Of a stretch of DNA of 64,000 bases, positions 26,269 to 35,342 are shown piece by piece; position 1 is the first letter of the stretch; each line of letters starts with the position of its first letter. The stretch is from Pseudomonas sp. B21-048 (lineage in GTDB: Bacteria > Pseudomonadota > Gammaproteobacteria > Pseudomonadales > Pseudomonadaceae). Below the pieces are notes generated by a model, which searched no databases, was not told where the DNA came from, and saw only the letters and a program-made list of their open reading frames with translations. The stretch covers positions 868,001 to 932,000 of the forward strand of contig NZ_CP087168.1 of the NCBI RefSeq assembly GCF_024748615.1, in the 5' to 3' direction. Position numbers and translations under genes: made by a program.

Positions 26269-26985
26269 TCACTGCATCAACACTTCAATCGCCCCATCCG
26301 CCGTCATGCTGACCTGGCTGGTACCCGCTTCAACCTCGGGCGTCATCGGCGCGGAATCCATGCCGGCAGCTTTCATCATCATCGGCCCGCGCATGTAGGG
26401 TTGTGGATAACCGTTGCTGTTGAGGTTCAGGTTGACGATTTTGTAGCTCTTGCCACCCAGGGCGTCGGTGGCCAGTTGGGCGCGGGACTTGAAGGCGGTC
26501 ACGGCTTCCTTGAGCAGGGCGTCTTCGCTGGCCTTGCGGGTTGGGGTGGCGATGGCGAAGTCCATGCCGCCCATTTTCAGGTCGGTGAGCAGTTCGCCGG
26601 TGAGTTTGGAGAGGGCGGCGAAGTCCGAGCTTTCCAGGCGCAGTTCGGCGCGTTCACGCCAGCCGGTGATTTTCTGGCCTTTGGTGTCGTAGATCGGGTA
26701 GCTGTTGCGGCTGCCCTGACGCAGGGTGATGTCTTTGACCTGTTTGGCCTGGGCCAGTGCTTTGTTCATGGTGGTGCTGACGTCGGCGGCGAGTTTGGCC
26801 GGGTCGGTGTTTTGCTCTTCGGTGTAGAGGGTCACGATCATCAGGTCGCGGGCCACTTCCTGGCTGACTTCGGCGCGCAGAGAGATCTGGTTGTAATGCA
26901 GTTCGTCGACGGCCAGGGCCGGGAGGCTGGCGACGGTGCCAACGCTTAAGGCAAGAAGGGCGGCGCTGCGGCGCAATGTGTGCAT
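26269..26985 (-). CDS. SIMPL-domain (DUF541) periplasmic protein
   Basis: 238 aa with signal peptide (LALSVGTVASLPALA, cleavage near residue 26). The mature protein begins LHYNQISLRAEVSQEVARDL, the usual start of the SIMPL/DUF541 fold, with the family's RQGSRNSYPIYD and later LNSNGYPQP motifs. Family members include oxidative-stress-related periplasmic or outer-membrane proteins of unclear function. AAGGAG precedes the ATG. Single gene with the shared terminator at 26218-26250. Confidence 0.88.
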   Translation of the reverse strand: MHTLRRSAALLALSVGTVASLPALAVDELHYNQISLRAEVSQEVARDLMIVTLYTEEQNTDPAKLAADVSTTMNKALAQAKQVKDITLRQGSRNSYPIYDTKGQKITGWRERAELRLESSDFAALSKLTGELLTDLKMGGMDFAIATPTRKASEDALLKEAVTAFKSRAQLATDALGGKSYKIVNLNLNSNGYPQPYMRGPMMMKAAGMDSAPMTPEVEAGTSQVSMTADGAIEVLMQ

Positions 26986-27120
26986 GAAAAGCTCCTTGGA
27001 CGATGCGCAGGGGTTAAGGTCCGAACCTGCGTGAAACCATCAGACTCTAGCTTCAATGATCCGGTTCGCACAGTTACAACTTCTATACAGATGGAATGCT
27101 GGTGACCGCTGCGCGGTCAA

Positions 27121-27183
27121 TCGCGGGCAAGCCACGCTCCCACAGGGAACGCATTCCAATGTGGGAGCGTGGCTTGCCCGCGA
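27121..27183. repeat. Perfect 24-bp inverted repeat (REP pair)
   Basis: TCGCGGGCAAGCCACGCTCC... (27121-27144) is exactly inverted at 27160-27183 with a 15-base spacer. The GCGGGCAAGCC core is the common Pseudomonas REP type, also seen singly at 25397-25427, 30961-31004 and 50805-50826. Confidence 0.88.
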
Positions 27184-27306
27184 TGGCGGCCTTATAGACG
27201 CCACAATCCTTTCCGCCATGTGGTCGTTTGCCGCACTTTCGCCTCTCAGGCCCGTGGCTTGGTTATACTCCGTGCGATCCGCCTGGAGCGCTCATCAGGA
27301 GAGCTC

Positions 27307-28569
27307 ATGCTCGCCCCCGTTCAAATCACTTCCGCCACTCGCCAGAACCTCTGGCGGCTCACGTTCATCCGCACGTTGGTGCTGGCCGCTCAGGCCGGTT
27401 CCGTAGGTTTGGCCTACTGGTTCGACCTGCTGCCGTTGCCGTGGGTGCAACTGGCAATGACCCTCGGTTGCTCGATTCTGCTCTGCGTGTTCACCGCCGT
27501 ACGCTTGCGTACCTCCTGGCCAGTCACCGAGCTTGAATATGCACTGCAACTGGCCTGCGACCTGTTTATCCACAGTGCCTTGCTGTACTTCTCCGGCGGT
27601 TCGACCAACCCGTTCGTTTCTTATTACCTGGTGCCGCTGACTATCGCTGCCGTGACACTGCCGTGGCGCTATTCGGTGATTCTGTCGGGTATCGCATTGG
27701 CGCTTTATACGTTGCTGCTGGCGCGGTTCTACCCGCTGGAAACGTTCCCGATCGCCCGGGAGAACCTTCAGATCTACGGCATGTGGCTGAGCTTCGCCCT
27801 GGCGGCGGCGGTCATCACATTCTTCGCCGCCCGCATGGCCGAAGAGCTGCGTCGTCAGGAAGAGCTGCGCGCCATTCGTCGTGAAGAAGGCCTGCGCGAT
27901 CAGCAATTGCTGGCCGTCGCGACCCAGGCTGCCGGCGCCGCCCATGAATTGGGCACACCGCTGGCGACCATGAGCGTGTTGCTCAAGGAAATGCGTCAGG
28001 ACCATCCCGACCCGCTGTTGCAGGACGATTTGAGCGTGCTGCAGGATCAGGTCAAACTCTGCAAAGAGACCTTGCAGCAGTTGGTTCGGGCGGCGGAAGC
28101 CAATCGTCGTCTGGCGGTGGAAATGCAGGACGTCACCGATTGGCTCGACGAAGCCCTGAACCGCTGGCACCTGATGCGCCCGGAAGCCAGTTACCGCTTC
28201 CAGCGCCTGGGCCAGGGAACCGTGCCGCGCATGGCGCCACCGCCAGACCTGACCCAGGCCCTGCTAAATTTGCTGAACAACGCCGCCGATGCGTGCCCCG
28301 AAGGCTTGCAAGTGACGCTGGACTGGAATGCCGAGGACTTGACCATCAGCATTCGCGACCACGGTGCCGGTGTGCCATTGGCCATTGCCGAGCAGATTGG
28401 CAAACCGTTTTTTACCACCAAGGGCAAAGGTTTCGGCCTGGGCCTGTTTTTGAGCAAGGCCAGCGTGACACGCGCCGGCGGCTCAGTGAAACTCTACAGT
28501 CATGAGGAAGGTGGCACGCTTACCGAGCTGCGCCTGCCCCGTGTCGCCCGAGGAGACGAACATGAGTGA
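27307..28569 (+). CDS. roxS: Redox-sensing histidine kinase (RegB/PrrB family)
   Basis: 420 aa membrane kinase. About six N-terminal hydrophobic helices contain the quinone-site motif GGSTNPF at 97-103 that marks RegB-type sensors. The phospho-acceptor is H213 in AAHELGTPL, and C252 in QVKLCKETL sits where RegB has its redox-active cysteine. The N, G1 (DHGAGVP) and G2 (GKGFGLGLFLS) boxes of the ATP domain are intact. Start at 27307 follows AGGAG. The gene overlaps roxR by 8 bases. In pseudomonads RoxSR controls cyanide-insensitive oxidase and respiratory genes; this role is inferred from family and context. Confidence 0.94.
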   Translation: MLAPVQITSATRQNLWRLTFIRTLVLAAQAGSVGLAYWFDLLPLPWVQLAMTLGCSILLCVFTAVRLRTSWPVTELEYALQLACDLFIHSALLYFSGGSTNPFVSYYLVPLTIAAVTLPWRYSVILSGIALALYTLLLARFYPLETFPIARENLQIYGMWLSFALAAAVITFFAARMAEELRRQEELRAIRREEGLRDQQLLAVATQAAGAAHELGTPLATMSVLLKEMRQDHPDPLLQDDLSVLQDQVKLCKETLQQLVRAAEANRRLAVEMQDVTDWLDEALNRWHLMRPEASYRFQRLGQGTVPRMAPPPDLTQALLNLLNNAADACPEGLQVTLDWNAEDLTISIRDHGAGVPLAIAEQIGKPFFTTKGKGFGLGLFLSKASVTRAGGSVKLYSHEEGGTLTELRLPRVARGDEHE

Positions 28570-29122
28570 CGAGATCCAAGTCGAAGGCGAAGAACTGCCG
28601 CATTTGCTGCTGGTAGACGACGACGCAACCTTCACCCGCGTGATGGCCCGTGCCATGGCCCGCCGCGGTTTTCGGGTCAGCACAGCAGGTTCCGCCGAAG
28701 AAGGCCTGACAATCGCCCAGGCCGACATCCCGGATTACGCCGCCCTTGATCTGAAAATGGACGGCGATTCGGGACTGGTGTTGCTGCCCAAACTGCTCGA
28801 ACTCGACCCGGAAATGCGCGTGGTGATCCTCACCGGTTATTCGAGCATTGCCACCGCCGTCGAGGCGATCAAGCGCGGTGCCTGCAATTACCTGTGCAAA
28901 CCGGCGGACGCCGATGACGTGTTGGCCGCGTTGCTCTCCGAGCACGCCGACCTCGACACGCTGGTGCCGGAAAACCCGATGTCGGTGGACCGCCTCCAAT
29001 GGGAGCATATTCAGCGCGTGCTGACCGAACACGAAGGCAACATCTCCGCCACGGCCCGCGCCTTGGGCATGCACCGCCGCACGCTGCAGCGCAAACTGCA
29101 GAAGCGTCCGGTCCGGCGCTGA
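28562..29122 (+). CDS. roxR: Response regulator of the RegA/PrrA family
   Basis: 186 aa. Receiver domain with acidic pocket VDDD near residue 18, phospho-acceptor D63 in ALDLKMDG, switch Thr in ILTGY and Lys in CKPAD. A short Pro-containing linker leads to a Fis-type helix-turn-helix at the C-terminus (NISATARALGMHRRTLQRKL), the invariant DNA-reading part of RegA/PrrA/ActR. Start at 28562 lies inside the end of roxS (ATGAGTGA overlap of 8 bases), and GGAG precedes it, so translation is coupled. Confidence 0.95.
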   Translation: MSDEIQVEGEELPHLLLVDDDATFTRVMARAMARRGFRVSTAGSAEEGLTIAQADIPDYAALDLKMDGDSGLVLLPKLLELDPEMRVVILTGYSSIATAVEAIKRGACNYLCKPADADDVLAALLSEHADLDTLVPENPMSVDRLQWEHIQRVLTEHEGNISATARALGMHRRTLQRKLQKRPVRR

Positions 29123-29160
29123 ACCGGCGCTGAACAATTGTTGTCACACCTCGCTACAAG

Positions 29161-29196
29161 CCGAGCCGTTCATTTATGATCGGCTCGTGTGTGTTC
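29161..29196 (+). terminator. Possible terminator/attenuator between roxR and the ABC gene
   Basis: CGAGCCG and CGGCTCG form a 7-bp stem with a 12-base loop (29162-29187), followed by the T-rich TGTGTGTTCTTTTCTTT. Weak compared with the other terminators here. Confidence 0.35.
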
Positions 29197-29218
29197 TTTT
29201 CTTTATCGAGCCTTTTCC

Positions 29219-30946
29219 ATGAATCAGAACGCTGAATATTGCGCGGTCAACGATGCTGTGCGCGGGCAGTTTTTTCGCAAAGTCTGGGCGATGACCACGC
29301 CTTACTGGCGCAGCGAAGAGAAAGGCAAGGCCTGGACGTTGCTGATCGCCGTGATCGCGCTGTCGTTGTTCAGCGTGGCGATTTCGGTGTGGCTCAACAG
29401 TTGGTACAAGGATTTCTACAACGCCCTGCAAAAGAAAGACGAAGCGGCGTTCTGGCAGTTGATCCTGTATTTCTGCGGCATCGCTGCCGTGGCGATTCTT
29501 GGCGCGGTGTACCGGCTTTACCTGACCCAGATGCTGACCATTCGCTGGCGAGCCTGGCTCACCGAAAAGCACTTTGCCCGCTGGCTCGCGCACAAGAATT
29601 ACTATCAGCTGGAGCAGGGCGGTTACACCGATAACCCTGACCAGCGGATTTCCGAAGACCTTAATAGATTCACCACTATCACCCTGGACCTCGGCCTGGG
29701 GCTGATCCGCACCGTGGTCAGCCTGGTGTCGTTCTCGATCATTTTGTGGGGCGTTTCGGGCAGCATTGAGGTGTTCGGCTTCACCATTCCCGGTTACATG
29801 TTCTGGTGTGCGCTTGTGTACGCGACGGTCGGCAGTTGGCTGGCACACCTGATCGGCAAACGCTTGATCGGCCTGAACAACAACCAGCAGCGCTTTGAGG
29901 CCGACCTGCGTTTCTCCATGGTGCGGGTGCGCGAAAACGCCGAAAGCATTGCGTTGTACAACGGCGAGCCGAATGAAAACCGGCGCTTGAGCAATCGCTT
30001 CGGGCTGGTCTGGCACAATTTCTGGGACATCATGCGCGTGTCCAAACGCCTGACATTCTTCACCTCCGGATATGGTCAAATCGCGATCATTTTCCCGTTC
30101 ATCGTTGCGGCGCCGCGTTACTTCACCGGCAAGATCGAACTCGGTGAGCTGATGCAAATCAACTCGGCCTTTGGCAACGTGCAGGAGAACTTCAGCTGGT
30201 TCATCAACGCGTATACGGATCTGGCGGCATGGCGCGCGACGTGTGATCGTCTGCTGAGTTTCCGTCAGGCCATGACCGATAACGAAGAGCGCGCACCGGC
30301 CATCGACGTGCAGAATCAGGGCTCGGCGTTGAAGGTGCATAACCTTGGCCTCCACCTCGCTGACGGTCGTCACCTGCTGACCAACGCCGACATGACCGTG
30401 GAGGAGGGCGAGCGCGTCATGCTCAGCGGTCGTTCCGGCAGCGGCAAATCGACGTTGCTGCGGGCGATGGGGCACCTTTGGCCGGCCGGCCACGGCAGCA
30501 TCCGCCTGCCGACGGGGCGTTATCTGTTCCTGCCGCAAAAACCCTATCTGCCGATTGGCACCTTGCGCGAGGCACTGAGTTATCCACAGCCTGGCGACAC
30601 CTACCCGCACGAGCGCTACGTCCACGTGCTGGAAACCTGCCGCTTGCCGCACCTGGTTTCGCGTCTGGATGAGGCTAATCACTGGCAGCGCATGCTCTCA
30701 CCGGGTGAGCAACAACGTCTGGCCTTCGCCCGTGCGCTGCTTTATGCGCCGCAATGGCTGTACATGGACGAAGCCACCTCGGCGATGGACGAAGAGGATG
30801 AAGCGTCGCTGTATCAGGCATTGATCGATGAGTTGCCGGGGCTGAGCATCGTCAGCGTCGGGCATCGCAGTAGCCTGAAGCGTTTCCACCCTCGGCATGT
30901 TCGTATCGAGAATGGCCACCTGGTGGATCAAACCGTGACCGCCTGA
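29219..30946 (+). CDS. SbmA/BacA/YddA-type ABC transporter (fused membrane and ATPase domains)
   Basis: 575 aa. The N-terminal membrane domain (about 1-340, roughly six helices) contains WLNSWYKDFYNALQ and NPDQRISEDL, hallmark segments of the SbmA/BacA-like group. The ATPase domain has Walker [13 protein letters not shown], a divergent signature LSPGEQQRLAF, and Walker B WLYMDEATSAMDEED. Start 29219 is chosen over 29189 because homologues begin near MNQNAEY and the earlier start has no ribosome site. Substrate unknown; relatives move peptides, cobalamin or very-long-chain fatty acyl compounds. Confidence 0.88.
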   Translation: MNQNAEYCAVNDAVRGQFFRKVWAMTTPYWRSEEKGKAWTLLIAVIALSLFSVAISVWLNSWYKDFYNALQKKDEAAFWQLILYFCGIAAVAILGAVYRLYLTQMLTIRWRAWLTEKHFARWLAHKNYYQLEQGGYTDNPDQRISEDLNRFTTITLDLGLGLIRTVVSLVSFSIILWGVSGSIEVFGFTIPGYMFWCALVYATVGSWLAHLIGKRLIGLNNNQQRFEADLRFSMVRVRENAESIALYNGEPNENRRLSNRFGLVWHNFWDIMRVSKRLTFFTSGYGQIAIIFPFIVAAPRYFTGKIELGELMQINSAFGNVQENFSWFINAYTDLAAWRATCDRLLSFRQAMTDNEERAPAIDVQNQGSALKVHNLGLHLADGRHLLTNADMTVEEGERVMLSGRSGSGKSTLLRAMGHLWPAGHGSIRLPTGRYLFLPQKPYLPIGTLREALSYPQPGDTYPHERYVHVLETCRLPHLVSRLDEANHWQRMLSPGEQQRLAFARALLYAPQWLYMDEATSAMDEEDEASLYQALIDELPGLSIVSVGHRSSLKRFHPRHVRIENGHLVDQTVTA

Positions 30947-31076
30947 ACACCACAACCTCTGTGGGAGCGAGCGGTGCGGCGGTCCGACTTGCCCGCGAAG
31001 GCGTTCTACCAGACGCCAACGTCCCCAGTGCCTTATCATTAGCCCCCTAACGACGCCCACCCAAGGTTCCCCAGGC

Positions 31077-32018
31077 ATGTTGGCTATCTTCCTCGAAACC
31101 CTGAACATCACCGCGCCGGTGTTTGCCATGCTGTTTCTGGGGGCGCTGCTCAAGCGCATCGACTGGATCAACGACAATTTCATTCATACCGCGTCGGCCC
31201 TGGTGTTCAACGTCACCATGCCGGCGTTGCTGTTTCTGGGCATCTTGCATGCCGACCTGCATGCCGCGTTGCAACCGGCGCTGCTGATCTATTTCTCTAT
31301 CGCCACACTGATGTGCTTTGCGATTGCCTGGGGCTGGGCGATCTACAAATGCCCGCGGGAAGACCGGGGCATCTACACCCAAGGCGCGTTTCGCGGCAAC
31401 AACGGCGTGATCGGTCTGGCCTTGGCGGCGAGCATGTACGGCGACTACGGGATTTCCCTCGGGGCCATTCTCGCGGCGTTGGTGATCCTGTTCTACAACA
31501 CGCTTTCGACCATCGTGCTCGCGGTCTACAGCCCGGTGATCAAGTCTGACCCGTGGAGCATTTGCAAGAGCGTGATGGTCAACCCGTTGATCATCAGCGT
31601 GTTTGCGGCGGCGCCATTTGCCTGGTTCGAAATCGGTTTGCCGGGGTGGCTGGAAAAGTCCGGCCAGTACCTGGCACAAACTACTTTGCCGTTGGCGTTG
31701 ATCTGCATCGGTGGCACGTTGTCGCTGGCGGCGATGCGCAAAAGCGGCACGCTGGCGCTGAGTTCCAGCCTGGTGAAGATGATCGGCCTGCCGGTGCTGG
31801 CGACACTGGGTGCCTGGCTCTGGGGTTTTCGCGGGGCGGAGTTGGGGATTCTGTTTTTGTATTTCGGCAGCCCGACCGCCGCGGCCAGTTTCGTCATGGC
31901 CCGGCAGGCCAATGGCAATCATGAACTGGCGGCGGCGATCATCGTGATTACTACGTTGATGGCGGCGATCACCACCAACGTCGGGATCTTTTTGTTGCAG
32001 TGGAGTGGGTGGATTTAA
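31077..32018 (+). CDS. AEC (auxin efflux carrier) family transporter
   Basis: 313 aa integral membrane protein with about ten hydrophobic helices; begins LETLNITAPVFAMLFLGALLKR and carries the conserved half-way segment GAFRGNNGVIGLALAASMYGD and the last-third motif GSPTAAASFVMARQANGN. Such proteins export small carboxylates or act as malate/malonate carriers; the substrate here is unknown. The stop codon region overlaps, on the opposite strand, the end of the broken decarboxylase gene. Confidence 0.9.
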   Translation: MLAIFLETLNITAPVFAMLFLGALLKRIDWINDNFIHTASALVFNVTMPALLFLGILHADLHAALQPALLIYFSIATLMCFAIAWGWAIYKCPREDRGIYTQGAFRGNNGVIGLALAASMYGDYGISLGAILAALVILFYNTLSTIVLAVYSPVIKSDPWSICKSVMVNPLIISVFAAAPFAWFEIGLPGWLEKSGQYLAQTTLPLALICIGGTLSLAAMRKSGTLALSSSLVKMIGLPVLATLGAWLWGFRGAELGILFLYFGSPTAAASFVMARQANGNHELAAAIIVITTLMAAITTNVGIFLLQWSGWI

Positions 32019-32276
32019 GTTCGGGAGCTGCGGTGGCGCACATGGCCTTTCAATTCTTGCGGGCACTTCAACGCGGTCAGCGCGGCGAGGGTGATCAGGC
32101 TGCGGGTTTTCAGCGGCAGACCTTCACGGTTCCAGACCCCGCCCCAGGCGTGTTCATTGACGAAGTCCTGTAGCGACTGGGTGAACTCGGTGGCGTTGCC
32201 CAAGGCGCGGTCGACGAAGGCGTCGCCCATCACTTGGCGGCGGACTTCAACCCCAGACTTTTTTATCAGTGCTCAC
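32015..32276 (-). pseudogene. Carboxymuconolactone decarboxylase-family gene, frameshifted and 3'-truncated
   Basis: The frame from about 32259 encodes GVEVRRQVMGDAFVDRALGN and HAWGGVWNREGLPLKTRSL, the N-terminal half of the CMD family, then ends abnormally after LKGHVR with HRSSRT and a stop. The likely original start, GTG at 32276 (overlapping the antiporter stop as GTGA, with AAGGAA upstream), is out of frame by one base owing to the six-A run at 32259-32264. The second half of the family domain is missing where the AEC gene ends. Two independent lesions make it a pseudogene; one A could be a sequencing error but the truncation could not. Confidence 0.8.
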
Positions 32277-33334
32277 GGCAATTCCTTCTTGTGGTGTTGG
32301 CGCCGCCAGGCGCGCAGCGACGTGAACAGCAAAAACGCCCCCAGCGCCGGCAGGACGAAAAACAGCATCAGGTGTTCAAGCTTGCCGGCCAGCGGCATGC
32401 CGGTGGTGAACGACACCACGTGCAGCCCATAAGCCAGATATAAACCCAAAAACAGCAGGCCCTCGGCGCGCGTCACCCGGTAACCGGAATAGAACACCGG
32501 CAGGCACAGCACCGCGACGCCGAGCATCACCGGCAGGTCGAAATCCAGGGCGTTGGGCGAGACTGACAACGGCAGCGGCGCGATCAATGCGGTAACGCCG
32601 AGCACACCCAAGAGGTTGAACAGGTTGCTGCCGATCACGTTGCCCACCGCGATGTCGCGCTGACCGCGCAACGCGGCAATCAACGAAGTGGCCAGCTCCG
32701 GCAGGGACGTGCTGACGGCGACGATGGTCAGGCCGATGATCCGCTCCGACAACCCCAGGTCGGTCGCGACCGCCACCGCGGCGCCGAGCAGCAAGTGCCC
32801 GGCGAACACCAGCATCGCCAGCCCGACGACGATCATCAGCAGGCTGCTGAACCACGGTGCCTGTGCTGCTTCACGAGCGCCCGATGGCGGGCGGGCCGAG
32901 TGTCGCGACTGGCGCAGCAGCAAGCCCAGATACAGCACCAACGCGCCCAGCAGAATCATGCCGTCGACCCGGTTCAGTTCTTCGTTCCACGCCAGGACGA
33001 ACACCAACAGGCTGGCGCCGATCATCAGCGGAATATCCAGGCGCACCAATTGCCGCGAAACCCGTAGCGGAATAATCAGCGCCGAGAGCCCGAGGGAGAC
33101 GAGGATGTTGAAGATGCTGCTGCCGATCACGCTGCCAACGGCGATATCGGCGTTTTGCGCCAGGGTGGCTTGCAGGCTGACCGCCATCTGCGGTGCGCTG
33201 CTGCCGAGGGCCACGATGGTCAGGCCGATGATCAGCGGCCGCACATGCAGCCGCGCGGCCAGGCGCACGGCGGCGCGCACCATCAGTTCGGCACCGGCGA
33301 TCAGTAAAAACAGACCGCTGAACAATTCAATCAC
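32273..33334 (-). CDS. Calcium/sodium antiporter (CaCA family, YrbG-like)
   Basis: 353 aa with about ten membrane helices and the two inverted alpha-repeats of cation exchangers: GSSAPQMAVSLQATL with GSVIGSSIFN in the first half, and SLPELATSLIAAL with GNVIGSNLFN in the second. The first repeat has Gln where many members have Glu (SAPQ versus LPE), which may affect ion selectivity. Inner membrane. Its stop overlaps the start of the broken decarboxylase gene, suggesting former translational coupling. Confidence 0.92.
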   Translation of the reverse strand: MIELFSGLFLLIAGAELMVRAAVRLAARLHVRPLIIGLTIVALGSSAPQMAVSLQATLAQNADIAVGSVIGSSIFNILVSLGLSALIIPLRVSRQLVRLDIPLMIGASLLVFVLAWNEELNRVDGMILLGALVLYLGLLLRQSRHSARPPSGAREAAQAPWFSSLLMIVVGLAMLVFAGHLLLGAAVAVATDLGLSERIIGLTIVAVSTSLPELATSLIAALRGQRDIAVGNVIGSNLFNLLGVLGVTALIAPLPLSVSPNALDFDLPVMLGVAVLCLPVFYSGYRVTRAEGLLFLGLYLAYGLHVVSFTTGMPLAGKLEHLMLFFVLPALGAFLLFTSLRAWRRQHHKKELP

Positions 33335-33384
33335 GCTGATCAGGGGTAAATCGGCCAGTCCGAAAATAGTCAGCGCTCCGTCTA

Positions 33385-33759
33385 TCAGTCGTCGAGGGCT
33401 TGCACGCGAACTTTCGCGGTGCCACTGCGTAGCATGCCCAACTGTTCGGCCGCTTCACGTGACACGTCGATCAGGCGCCCACGAGAGTATGGCCCGCGGT
33501 CGTTGACGCGCACCACGCAGGACCTGTCGTTATTCAGGTTGGTAATCTTCACCCGGGTGCCGAACGGCAACTGGCGATGGGCGGCGGTCAGGCCGTGCTG
33601 GTTGAAACGCTCGCCGCTGGCGGTGCGTTTGCCATGGTGTTTGGCGCCGTAATACGAAGCTACGCCGGTCTTGTCGTAGCCGTGTGGATCGATGGTATCC
33701 GTACTGGCACAACCGGCCAGCAGAGAGAGCAGGGCGCAGGCACTGAGCAGACGTTTCAT
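33385..33759 (-). CDS. RlpA-like lipoprotein (double-psi beta-barrel)
   Basis: 124 aa with a lipoprotein signal (LLSLLAGCAST, lipid Cys at 16). The mature part is a single RlpA domain: GVASYYGAKHHGKRTASGERF, LPFGTRVKITNL, then RVNDRGPYSRGRLIDVS with the conserved Asp of lytic-transglycosylase RlpA proteins. It lacks the SPOR domain of true RlpA, so it is a short paralogue that may cleave peptidoglycan strands without septal targeting. Downstream on the minus strand of a REP pair. Confidence 0.92.
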   Translation of the reverse strand: MKRLLSACALLSLLAGCASTDTIDPHGYDKTGVASYYGAKHHGKRTASGERFNQHGLTAAHRQLPFGTRVKITNLNNDRSCVVRVNDRGPYSRGRLIDVSREAAEQLGMLRSGTAKVRVQALDD

Positions 33760-33773
33760 TAGGTGACCCCATG

Positions 33774-33878
33774 ATCGTTCCCACGCTCCGCGTGGGAATG
33801 CAGCCCGTGACGCTCCGCGTCACAAAAGCGGACGCAGAGCGTCCAGTGAGGCGTTCCCACGCGGAGCGTGGGAACGAT
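33774..33878. repeat. REP/BIME-type palindromic repeat pair (copy 2)
   Basis: Outer arms beginning ATCGTTCCCACGCTCCGCGT (33774 on) and their inverse ending at 33878 enclose smaller inverted motifs with ACGCTCCGCGT and GACGCAGAGCGTC. Same family and layout as the element at 7524-7629. It lies 9 bases after the gatB stop and may act as its transcription end or mRNA stabiliser. Confidence 0.85.
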
Positions 33879-33886
33879 CACTGTGG

Positions 33887-35332
33887 TTAGCCTTCGAGCT
33901 TGCTTTTAAGCAGTTCGTTGACCTGTTGCGGGTTGGCCTTGCCTTTGGAGGCTTTCATGGCCTGGCCGACGAAGAAGCCGAACATCTTGCCGCGTTTGGC
34001 TTCGTCTGCCGCGCGGTATTGTTCGACCTGCTCGGCGTTGGCCGCGAGCATTTCGTCCAGCACCGCCGAGATCGCGCCGGTGTCGGTCACTTGCTTGAGG
34101 CCGCGCTTGTCGATGATCTCGTCTGCGCTGCCTTCGCCGTTGGCCATCGCTTCAAACACTACCTTGGCGATCTTGCCGGAGATGGTGTTGTCCTTGATGC
34201 GCAGCAGCATGCCGCCCAGTTGCTCGGCCGAAACCGGTGACTGGTCGATATCCAGGCCTTGCTTGTTCAACAGGCTGCCCAGTTCAACCATTACCCAGTT
34301 AGCCGCCAGTTTGGCGTCGCCGCCGATGCTCACGACTTTCTCGAAGTAATCGGCTTGCTCGCGGCTGGTGGCCAGGACGCTGGCGTCGTAGACCGACAGA
34401 CCGAACTGTTCCTGGAAACGCTCGCGTTTCTGCGGTGGCAGTTCCGGCAGGGTGACGCGCACCTCGTCGAGGAACGAGTCCTCGATGACCACTGGCAGCA
34501 GGTCCGGATCGGGGAAGTAACGGTAGTCGTTGGCTTCCTCTTTGCTGCGCATTGGACGGGTTTCGTCCTTGTTCGGATCGTACAGACGGGTCTGCTGGAT
34601 CACCTTGCCGCCGTCTTCGATCAGCTCGATCTGACGTTGCACTTCGCTGTTGATCGCCTTTTCGATGAAGCGGAACGAGTTGACGTTCTTGATCTCGCAG
34701 CGCGTGCCGAACTCAGCTTGGCCTTTCGGACGGATCGACACGTTGCAGTCGCAACGCAGCGAGCCTTCGGCCATGTTGCCGTCGCAGATGCCGAGGTAAC
34801 GCACCAGCGCATGGATCGTCTTGACGTAGGCCACGGCTTCCTTGGCGCTGCGCATGTCCGGCTCGGAAACGATTTCCAGCAACGGCGTGCCGGCGCGGTT
34901 CAGGTCGATGCCGGTGGCGCCGTTGAACTCTTCGTGCAGGCTTTTGCCGGCGTCTTCTTCCAGGTGCGCACGGGTCACACCGACACGTTTGATCGTGCCG
35001 TCTTCCATGGCGATGTCCAAGTGGCCCTTGCCGACGATCGGCAATTCCATCTGGCTGATCTGGTAGCCCTTGGGCAGGTCCGGGTAGAAGTAGTTTTTAC
35101 GGGCGAACACGTTGTGCTGACCGATCTCGGCATCGATGGCCAGGCCGAACATCACTGCCATGCGCACCGCTTCCTGGTTCAGCACCGGCAATACGCCGGG
35201 CATGCCCAAGTCTACCAGACTGGCCTGGGTGTTCGGCTCGGAACCGAAGGTGGTGGAACTACCGGAAAAGATTTTCGACCGGGTGGTGAGCTGGGTATGA
35301 ATCTCCAGCCCGATCACGACTTCCCATTGCAT
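33887..35332 (-). CDS. gatB: Asp-tRNA(Asn)/Glu-tRNA(Gln) amidotransferase subunit B
   Basis: 481 aa kinase/tRNA-binding subunit of the GatCAB complex, which amidates misacylated Asp-tRNA or Glu-tRNA using ammonia from GatA. Begins [37 protein letters not shown] and the C-terminal YqeY-like domain ending LLKSKLEG are typical. Third gene of gatCAB, 10 bases after gatA. Confidence 0.97.
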   Translation of the reverse strand: MQWEVVIGLEIHTQLTTRSKIFSGSSTTFGSEPNTQASLVDLGMPGVLPVLNQEAVRMAVMFGLAIDAEIGQHNVFARKNYFYPDLPKGYQISQMELPIVGKGHLDIAMEDGTIKRVGVTRAHLEEDAGKSLHEEFNGATGIDLNRAGTPLLEIVSEPDMRSAKEAVAYVKTIHALVRYLGICDGNMAEGSLRCDCNVSIRPKGQAEFGTRCEIKNVNSFRFIEKAINSEVQRQIELIEDGGKVIQQTRLYDPNKDETRPMRSKEEANDYRYFPDPDLLPVVIEDSFLDEVRVTLPELPPQKRERFQEQFGLSVYDASVLATSREQADYFEKVVSIGGDAKLAANWVMVELGSLLNKQGLDIDQSPVSAEQLGGMLLRIKDNTISGKIAKVVFEAMANGEGSADEIIDKRGLKQVTDTGAISAVLDEMLAANAEQVEQYRAADEAKRGKMFGFFVGQAMKASKGKANPQQVNELLKSKLEG

Positions 35333-35342
35333 GTGTTTCTCC

